Shown here: positions 1 to 3,745 of the stretch, piece by piece
Layout: each line of letters begins with the position of its first letter
Position numbering within the stretch: the stretch's first letter is position 1
The notes under the pieces: model-generated
The model's input: only the letters and a program-made list of their open reading frames with translations
Database searches by the model: none
Told to the model about the DNA's origin: nothing
From: Candidatus Omnitrophota bacterium
Lineage (GTDB): Bacteria > Omnitrophota > Gorgyraeia > Gygaellales > Profunditerraquicolaceae
Assembly (NCBI GenBank): GCA_026387255.1
Contig: JAPLMA010000020.1
Span: 1 to 5,269, forward strand
DNA: 5,269 nt
Direction: 5' to 3'
Program-made: the position numbers and the translations under genes

Positions 1-449
1 TTAGACAACTCCTCCAATGACTGTGAAATAACCTTGGTGCTGCCGATTACCGGCATAAAATTAGTATCCCCTACCCAACGCGGTACGATATGTAAATGCA
101 GATGTCCGGTGATGCCCGCGCCGGCAGATCGACTGAGATTAAAACCTATATTATAGCCCTGAGGCTTTAAAACTTTTCGCAATAAACTCTTCGCCCGCTT
201 CAAACATTTAAACATATCCAAAATCTCTTCTTCATGCAGCAGTTCAATATCCGCGATATGCCTAAGCGGAGAAACTAAAAGGTGGCCATTATTATACGGA
301 TAGATATTTAACAAACAGATAGATTTTTTTGTTTTGAAAACTACATAATCACTAATCTGGCTTTTCCTGGCCTGGCAAAAAATACAACCTTTAGTCTTAA
401 TCTTGTTACTTATGTAACTAATTCTCCAAGGAGCCCAAAGTCTATCCAT
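1..449 (-). CDS. HIT-family nucleotide hydrolase/Ap4A phosphorylase-like protein, C-terminus cut by window edge
   Basis: HIT (histidine triad) proteins hydrolyse or transfer nucleotides at a phosphate ester, typically on dinucleoside polyphosphates or AMP conjugates, in the cytoplasm. 149 codons are visible. The protein begins MDRLWAPWRISYI, the N-terminal signature of the bacterial HIT group related to Ap4A phosphorylases. C22-x2-C25 is the expected zinc-binding pair. Residues 49-67 carry NIYPYNNGHLLVSPLRHIA. The catalytic triad is H116-L-H118-L-H120-I-V-P, and the middle His would be the nucleophile. It is followed by the GDTNFMPVIGSTKV segment typical of this group. Family members are usually about 160-170 residues, so only the last 15-20 residues should be missing beyond position 1; no stop codon is reached. 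The ATG at 449 is preceded by GGAGA at suitable spacing. The exact substrate is not readable from the sequence. It is separated from the upstream phosphoesterase by a 97-bp hairpin-rich spacer. Confidence 0.95.
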   Translation of the reverse strand, partial: MDRLWAPWRISYISNKIKTKGCIFCQARKSQISDYVVFKTKKSICLLNIYPYNNGHLLVSPLRHIADIELLHEEEILDMFKCLKRAKSLLRKVLKPQGYNIGFNLSRSAGAGITGHLHLHIVPRWVGDTNFMPVIGSTKVISQSLEELS

Positions 450-456
450 AATGAAT

Positions 457-461
457 TCTCC
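457..461 (-). promoter_or_regulatory. Shine-Dalgarno site of the HIT gene
   Basis: GGAGA is read on the minus strand and is separated from the ATG at 449 by 7 nt. It is among the clearer ribosome-binding sites in the window and fixes the HIT start. Its first G is also the last base of the 461-478 stem-loop, so folding of that hairpin could slightly restrict ribosome access; that effect is inference. Confidence 0.7.
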
Positions 462-478
462 ACGGGCTAAAGCCCGTG
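461..478. repeat. Perfect stem-loop (7-bp GC-rich stem, 4-nt loop)
   Basis: CACGGGC at 461-467 pairs with GCCCGTG at 472-478 around the loop TAAA. Read on the plus strand it is followed by a short T-rich tract (TTTTCTTT), which would suit a terminator in that direction, but no plus-strand gene leads into it. On the minus strand, the coding direction here, no U-tract follows and the stem abuts the HIT Shine-Dalgarno. It is more likely one of the short dispersed palindromes of this genome than a dedicated terminator. Confidence 0.75.
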
Positions 479-494
479 TTTTCTTTCCTGAATG

Positions 495-519
495 ATCCGC
501 CACTAAAACGTTGGCGGAT
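495..519. repeat. Inverted repeat (8-bp stem, 9-nt loop)
   Basis: ATCCGCCA at 495-502 is complementary to TGGCGGAT at 512-519. It is the middle of three consecutive stem-loops between the phosphoesterase and HIT genes. The arm resembles the TCCCGCC/GGCGGGA arms of the hairpins near 3578-3607, which suggests a related family of palindromes, but the loops differ. There is no U-tract on the minus strand. Confidence 0.75.
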
Positions 520-548
520 AGTCGTTACGGATTAAATTCGCAACGACT
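520..548 (-). repeat. Stem-loop overlapping the phosphoesterase stop codon
   Basis: AGTCGTT at 520-526 pairs with AACGACT at 542-548. On the minus strand the stem extends to 10 bp through a G-U wobble and two G-C pairs, leaving a 9-nt loop. On the plus strand the same position would be an A-C mismatch. The structure is therefore better formed in RNA made from the coding direction. It starts at the TAG stop (549-547) of the metallophosphoesterase, which is the right place for a 3'-end-stabilising or terminating hairpin, although no U-run follows on the minus strand. The next hairpin begins at once, at 519. Confidence 0.65.
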
Positions 549-1128
549 AAATTTTTATTACCTCAGCCTCAATCTCGTTCTGGCCATCGGACGCCGGGTG
601 AGGATTGGCTACCCTTTCCTTTAATGCTATTATTCCGTAAGAATTATACTCAGCGGTAAGATCCGTAGCAGTTCCGGGGTTAAAAAATAATACCCCACCT
701 ATTCTCTCATTCATCGGTTTATGCGAGTGGCCAAAAATAATCAAATCACAATCATCATCCTTAAAAACATCTTTAAGCAGTTGGGGAAGATTTACCGCCG
801 ATCCAACTCCGTGCATCAGGCCCACTCGGTGGCCAAGAATCTCCAAAACCTGCTTCACGGGATATTTTTTCCTTACCGCCTCCTGATCCATATTCCCGAC
901 TACCGCCACAACTTTCGCGCATACGCTCTTTAATTCATCAATCACCCCTAAGCTTACTATATCCCCGGCATGAATAATTAAATCTACCTGCTTAAAAGCC
1001 TGCAAAACTATTTCAGGAATATGCTCACCCCGATCTGGAATATGTGTATCTGAAATTACGCCAATTTTTATGCTCTGAACTTTACCCAAAGAATTATTAA
1101 TTTTATTGAAATTTATAAACTGGCTCAT
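547..1128 (-). CDS. YfcE/MJ0936-family metallophosphoesterase
   Basis: This is a predicted cytoplasmic, metal-dependent phosphodiesterase of the calcineurin-like superfamily (small Metallophos_2 type). All five metal-site blocks are present in order: D27-T-H29 in GVISDTH, G55-D56 in IIHAGD, G78-N79-x-D81 in VVGNMD, H106-G in LMHG, and G133-H134-S-H136 in FGHSHKP. N150-PGT-153 matches the usual NPGS turn. The ATG at 1128 overlaps the upstream ATPase stop as ATGA, implying translational coupling. That start gives about 20 residues ahead of the usual MKIGVISDTH beginning; a TTG at codon 14 is a possible alternative. Residues 172-183 (VANPHPASDGQN) look like an extra segment in the last strand pair and are coded by a GC-rich patch. 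Members hydrolyse model phosphodiesters or cyclic nucleotides in vitro. The physiological substrate is not deducible here. Confidence 0.95.
   Translation of the reverse strand: MSQFINFNKINNSLGKVQSIKIGVISDTHIPDRGEHIPEIVLQAFKQVDLIIHAGDIVSLGVIDELKSVCAKVVAVVGNMDQEAVRKKYPVKQVLEILGHRVGLMHGVGSAVNLPQLLKDVFKDDDCDLIIFGHSHKPMNERIGGVLFFNPGTATDLTAEYNSYGIIALKERVANPHPASDGQNEIEAEVIKI
580..609. other. GC-rich in-frame patch inside the phosphoesterase gene
   Basis: By hand count about 21 of these 30 bases are G or C, inside clearly AT-rich coding sequence. The patch encodes the proline- and polar-rich segment near residues 172-182, where related proteins usually go directly from the ALKE-like strand to the final E(A/V)xIIKI-type strand. 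It could be a small inserted repeat element maintained in frame, or a lineage-specific loop. No clear terminal repeats or target duplications are visible. Confidence 0.4.
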
Positions 1129-2720
1129 GCAATTACCCGTGGCTTAGAAAATAAATCTAGCATCTGGTTTAAGCTATTTAAATCCCAGGTCCAAATCTTC
1201 TCTTCCAGGGCTCTTAATCTGGCATTTGGTTCAACTTCTTTTAAAGTAACCATAATCTTACGCTGCGATTTATGATGATATCTTTTGCATTCTTTGGCAA
1301 ATTCCGTAATATCCTGCTCAGTAAGCGCATCAGATTTAATCGCCATAATCCACAGCGCATCGCTAGAGCGGCCTAACAAACCATCTTTCAAAAATTGCTG
1401 GCTAAAGACTAATGACTTTACTTCGCGAAAATGATGCAGCCGGATTTTTTTACGTTCCAACTGTACAAGATCATCCTCAAATAACTGCAATAATTCTCCG
1501 ACACGGTTAGCCAACGGTTTAATCGATTGTTTGGCAAACTCAGCAATAAGATCCTGAATATTATCCCGAAACTTTTCTTTTTGATTCTTAGCGTCAAATG
1601 ATAACGAACACAACTTCTGCTGATAAACAAAACGTATCCAATAAGAAAACAAACGGTCACTAACTTTAAGAAAATCACCGCTACGGGTAATCGCATCCAG
1701 CTCAAGCAGATAATTAATCCTGATCGCCAGATCCTTTTTTTGCTTATGTAAAATGTGCCCGATATCTTTAATGCGATTGCGTCCGGAAGCAATCAAATAA
1801 AATATGGAAATATAATCATTACTCGCACCCACATCCAGAAAACGTTTAATATAATTAGAAAATCTCTGATTAAGAATCCCCGAAGTATCAAATAGCAGTT
1901 CTTCAAGAATATCCGCTAAATCCCCCTCCACATTCGCTTTAGACAAAGCATCGGCGATTAACTCCAGATATAATGGATAGCCGCCGGTAAAGTTAATAAT
2001 AAAATCTTTTAATTGCGGATTTAACTTTAAGCCACCGACGCGTTGATCCAGATAACGGCTAGAAGTATGGATATCAAATGGCTCAATAGTAATAATCTCA
2101 AAATTACCGAACAACAAAGAAAGCTGTTTGGAAAGAATCAGGCGGGTTTTAAACATCCTGGAGGAGGCCAAGCAATAAAGCGTATTTTTCTGCACCATCA
2201 GCAGTTTACTCCACTCCCGGTATAAATTTTTTACCCCTAGATCCTCCAAATTATGGAATTCATCCAAAAACAAAACCGTAAATTTACCGGTTTCCTGATT
2301 AATTAACTCCGGGAGATTAAAAAGCTCCGTGATAATATTTATCTTCTTTCTCCGGGAAAGCTCATTCAGTATAAAATTTATTCTTAGCGCAACATTGGGC
2401 ATATACCGGGAGGATTTAACAATTAAATAATCCAGGTCTTCCTTTAAAGGCAATCCGCTATTTAAGAGAAAATTATACAGTAACGCCCCGATGAATCTTC
2501 TCGCAAATCCCTCAAGAGACTCAGGCCGCACCTCTAAGTATACAATAATGATCCGCGGATCATAAAAATTAGTCAGGAATTTAGAAATAATACTGGTTTT
2601 CCCAACATTTTCATCACCAATAATAGCAATATTCTGCCGATAGCCATCCTTTAAGCTGCTCACCCGCTTTTCTAATATCTGGATATAATTTTTGCGGTCA
2701 AAAAATTTGTCTTTTATCAT
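1125..2720 (-). CDS. Archaeal-type (ATPase_2/STAND-like) P-loop ATPase with winged helix, function unknown
   Basis: A 531-residue protein related to the archaeal ATPase/AAA proteins, which are nucleotide-driven switches of largely unknown role. Walker A is G35-DENV-GKTS43 and Walker B is TVLFLDEFHNLE at 148-159, with D153 and E154. A sensor-1-like strand YCLASSRMF lies at 182-190, and the TGGYPLYLELIADAL segment at 245-259 is the GxP-type end of the ATPase module. Residues 300-370 form a probable winged helix, closing with SDRLFSYWIRFVY, a sequence typical of this family. Residues 380-425 are charged and helical. The C-terminal 100 residues (DALWIMAIKSD, then TEFAKECKRYHHKSQRKIMVTL) alternate strands and helices and may be a restriction-nuclease-like fold without an obvious complete D-ExK site; this is low-confidence inference. 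No membrane segment or signal peptide is seen. The start overlaps the nlpD-like stop as ATGA and has no good Shine-Dalgarno, so it is probably translated by coupling. Its partners are unknown. Confidence 0.9.
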   Translation of the reverse strand: MIKDKFFDRKNYIQILEKRVSSLKDGYRQNIAIIGDENVGKTSIISKFLTNFYDPRIIIVYLEVRPESLEGFARRFIGALLYNFLLNSGLPLKEDLDYLIVKSSRYMPNVALRINFILNELSRRKKINIITELFNLPELINQETGKFTVLFLDEFHNLEDLGVKNLYREWSKLLMVQKNTLYCLASSRMFKTRLILSKQLSLLFGNFEIITIEPFDIHTSSRYLDQRVGGLKLNPQLKDFIINFTGGYPLYLELIADALSKANVEGDLADILEELLFDTSGILNQRFSNYIKRFLDVGASNDYISIFYLIASGRNRIKDIGHILHKQKKDLAIRINYLLELDAITRSGDFLKVSDRLFSYWIRFVYQQKLCSLSFDAKNQKEKFRDNIQDLIAEFAKQSIKPLANRVGELLQLFEDDLVQLERKKIRLHHFREVKSLVFSQQFLKDGLLGRSSDALWIMAIKSDALTEQDITEFAKECKRYHHKSQRKIMVTLKEVEPNARLRALEEKIWTWDLNSLNQMLDLFSKPRVIA

Positions 2721-3376
2721 GATAGGTAAAATAATGGATTCTGTGGCATGGCGCCTTTACGAATCTCAAAATGAAGATAGCTATTTTTATCTCTTATGCT
2801 GGCACCCACCCGGCCAACCAACGCTCCTCTTTGCACGCTTTCTCCCGGTTGCACAAAAATCTCTGAAATTCTGGAATAAACACTACGTAGGCCGTCTCCA
2901 TGGTCGATAATTATGGTCTTACCATAATTACCAAAATTACGAGCATAAAAAACTACCCGGCCACTGCGCGTGGCCAAAATATCCGCGCCGGCGGAGGCCT
3001 GAATATTAATACCCTTATTCATTAAGTTGCGATAAGTGGAGCCAAAACCGGCAATTACTCTACCCCTTAACGGCCAGATAAAATCATCTCCACTGGATTT
3101 TATAGGAATATTCTGCCGTTCTAAACGGTTAGGAATTAAAAGAACCTGTCCGATTTCAATAGTTGAACTTTCAGCAATATGATTAAGGCGTAAAATATCA
3201 TCGATATCCACAGCATAGAGTTTGGATATCTTCCAAAGTGTTTGGCCTGCTTCTACGCGGTGATATACTCCAGCAACCCCTTGCGCCGAGACAGGTAAAC
3301 TTGGCCCGGTATATGGGGGAACGGTCGCGCAACCGGCTAAACCAATAACCATTAAAATTAAAATTATGTTTTTCAT
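2717..3376 (-). CDS. NlpD-like LysM/degenerate M23 lipoprotein
   Basis: A predicted outer-membrane lipoprotein that binds peptidoglycan and probably activates a cell-wall amidase during septation, by analogy with E. coli NlpD. A signal peptide at 1-15 ends in lipobox L13-A-G-C16; residue 17 is Ala, so there is no inner-membrane retention Asp. A LysM domain covers about 38-82 (VEAGQTLWKISKLY to GQVLLIP), followed by a short linker. The M23/LytM domain covers about 101-217. The canonical HxGxD zinc site reads N120-K-G-I-N124, the usual Tyr-x-His position reads YSR169, and the HxH motif reads Y200-L-H202. A working endopeptidase is therefore unlikely, as in NlpD and EnvC. At 219 residues it is much shorter than E. 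coli NlpD (379), mainly in the linker. An in-frame TAG five codons upstream limits the start. It is coupled by ATGA to the ATPase and lies 53 bp after tRNA-Gly. Confidence 0.9.
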   Translation of the reverse strand: MKNIILILMVIGLAGCATVPPYTGPSLPVSAQGVAGVYHRVEAGQTLWKISKLYAVDIDDILRLNHIAESSTIEIGQVLLIPNRLERQNIPIKSSGDDFIWPLRGRVIAGFGSTYRNLMNKGINIQASAGADILATRSGRVVFYARNFGNYGKTIIIDHGDGLRSVYSRISEIFVQPGESVQRGALVGRVGASIRDKNSYLHFEIRKGAMPQNPLFYLS

Positions 3377-3381
3377 TAACC

Positions 3382-3398
3382 CTACATTCTATATTCCT
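3382..3398 (-). promoter_or_regulatory. AGGA plus ATG-TAG start-stop element ahead of the nlpD-like gene
   Basis: On the minus strand, AGGA (3398-3395) is followed after 7 nt by ATG (3387-3385) and directly by TAG (3384-3382). Only 5 nt then separate this from the nlpD-like ATG at 3376. The gene's own AGGG sits just 3 nt from its ATG, which is close. The better-placed Shine-Dalgarno therefore serves a two-codon start-stop ORF in another frame, compatible with termination and reinitiation. It may equally be chance in a short A-rich leader. Confidence 0.3.
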
Positions 3399-3412
3399 GC
3401 CTGCCGGCAGGC
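3399..3412. repeat. 14-bp perfect palindrome GCCTGCCGGCAGGC
   Basis: The sequence equals its own reverse complement over 14 bases and sits between the tRNA 3' end and the nlpD-like start. Palindromes of this GC-rich type are often highly iterated in candidate-phylum genomes (general knowledge). With no loop and no following U-tract it is a poor terminator. It could be a dispersed repeat or a protein-binding site. Confidence 0.7.
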
Positions 3413-3429
3413 TATTTCCTAATTTCATA

Positions 3430-3500
3430 AGCGGGTGAGCGGAATCGAACCGCCATGTGCAGCTTGGGAAGCTGCCATTCTACCACTGAATTACACCCGC
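3430..3500 (-). tRNA. tRNA-Gly, anticodon CCC
   Basis: A complete cloverleaf is visible. The acceptor stem GCGGGTG/CACCCGC is fully paired and U73 is the discriminator expected for bacterial tRNA-Gly. The D stem is ATTC/GAAT with loop AGTGGTA. The anticodon stem GCAGC/GCTGC encloses loop TTCCCAA, giving anticodon CCC, which reads GGG. The variable loop is 4 nt, and the T arm GGCGG-TTCGATT-CCGCT has one G-U pair. CCA is not encoded, so the CCA-adding enzyme must complete it. Its first 12 nt form the downstream end (in transcription) of the tandem array at 3489-3738. There is no clear sigma-70 promoter in the repeats just upstream. With 53 bp to the nlpD-like gene and no obvious terminator, read-through is possible. 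Confidence 0.97.
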
Positions 3501-3531
3501 GCAAATTTTTAATCTTAACTAGCAAGCTTGC

Positions 3532-3619
3532 TCTACCACTGTCCCGTTTCTCTAGATTTTTTATTTTGGAAACGGGATCCCGCCCTATCTTAAATATTCT
3601 GGCGGGAAATTACACCCGC
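3532..3619 (-). pseudogene. 5' tRNA-Gly fragment split by a double palindrome (unit 1)
   Basis: On the minus strand, 3619-3608 matches tRNA-Gly nucleotides 1-12 and 3541-3532 (CAGTGGTAGA) matches nucleotides 13-22, the rest of the D arm. The 66 bp at 3607-3542 sit exactly between them. Removing that insert restores 22 contiguous nt identical to the real gene. After nucleotide 22 the sequence diverges to GCAAGCTTGC, which could be a collapsed anticodon arm. No T arm or 3' acceptor strand is present, so it cannot make a tRNA. Confidence 0.75.
3542..3607. repeat. 66-bp double palindrome, copy 1
   Basis: Two stem-loops sit back to back. TCCCGTTTC (3542-3550) pairs with GAAACGGGA (3569-3577), a 9-bp stem with an 18-nt AT-rich loop. 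TCCCGCC (3578-3584) pairs with GGCGGGA (3601-3607), a 7-bp stem with a 16-nt loop. Both have TCCCG/CGGGA outer ends. Their junction is itself the palindrome CGGGATCCCG, so an alternative fold can pair the inner arms. There is no coding potential and no U-tract. The form recalls REP/MITE-like non-autonomous elements, but no family can be named. Confidence 0.8.
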
Positions 3620-3650
3620 GCAAATTTTTAATCTTAACTAGCAAGCTTGC

Positions 3651-3738
3651 TCTACCACTGTCCCGTTTCTCTAGATTTTTTATTTTGGAAACGGGATCCC
3701 GCCCTATCTTAAATATTCTGGCGGGAAATTACACCCGC
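3651..3738 (-). pseudogene. 5' tRNA-Gly fragment split by a double palindrome (unit 2)
   Basis: This has the same arrangement as unit 1, shifted by 119 bp. Nucleotides 1-12 of tRNA-Gly lie at 3738-3727 and nucleotides 13-22 at 3660-3651, with the palindrome pair between them. It begins only 7 bp after the ThiC stop codon, so the thiC transcript probably runs into it. Confidence 0.75.
3661..3726. repeat. 66-bp double palindrome, copy 2
   Basis: Identical to copy 1: a 9-bp stem 3661-3669/3688-3696 and a 7-bp stem 3697-3703/3720-3726. It lies 19 bp after the thiC stop in the direction of transcription, where paired hairpins could protect or end the thiamine mRNA. No U-run follows, so Rho-independent termination is not supported. 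Confidence 0.8.
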
Positions 3739-3745
3739 AAAACAT

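Larger units (their letters stand above)
3489..3738. repeat. Perfect 119-bp tandem repeat (2 copies plus 12 bp)
   Basis: Positions 3489-3607 and 3608-3726 are identical base for base by direct comparison, and 3727-3738 repeats the first 12 bases, AATTACACCCGC. Those 12 bases are the complement of the 5' end of the adjacent tRNA-Gly, so the array grows out of the tRNA gene. On the minus strand each unit reads: tRNA nucleotides 1-12, a 66-bp double palindrome, tRNA nucleotides 13-22, the 10-bp palindrome GCAAGCTTGC, then an AT-rich linker of about 21 bp. Zero divergence implies very recent amplification or an assembly duplication. Confidence 0.97.

Noticed and set aside
450..546. Sigma-70 promoter for the HIT gene (TTGCGA, 17 nt, TATCCG on the minus strand)
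   Set aside because: The -10 match is poor and both boxes fall within hairpin arms, so it is not strong enough to annotate.
721..933. Plus-strand ORF of 70 codons
   Set aside because: It is antisense to the phosphoesterase metal-site region, has no family likeness, and is a shadow of a well-supported gene.
1418..1792. Minus-strand ORF of 124 codons in another frame of the ATPase gene
   Set aside because: It lies wholly inside the ATPase, which has clear motifs and normal protein composition. The alternative frame shows no domain.
2043..2225. Plus-strand ORF of 60 codons
   Set aside because: Antisense to the ATPase core, with no ribosome-binding site or recognisable motif.
2692..2910. Plus-strand ORF of 72 codons
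   Set aside because: Antisense to the end of the nlpD-like gene and the start of the ATPase gene, both well supported.
3198..3428. Minus-strand ORF of 76 codons overlapping the nlpD-like start
   Set aside because: It runs in a different frame through the signal peptide and LysM codons. The true frame has a lipobox and domain matches.
3430..3500. Classical tRNA attachment site of an integrative element
   Set aside because: Such elements normally duplicate the 3' part of the tRNA and carry an integrase nearby. Here the 5' part is duplicated and no integrase gene is in the window.
3489..3738. CRISPR array
   Set aside because: The repeats are 119 bp, directly abutting and identical throughout, with no unique spacers.
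3489..3738. Group I intron or split functional tRNA
   Set aside because: The interrupted copies lack the anticodon-loop context, T arm and 3' acceptor strand. The 66-bp insert has no intron core and sits at nucleotide 12/13 rather than in the anticodon loop.
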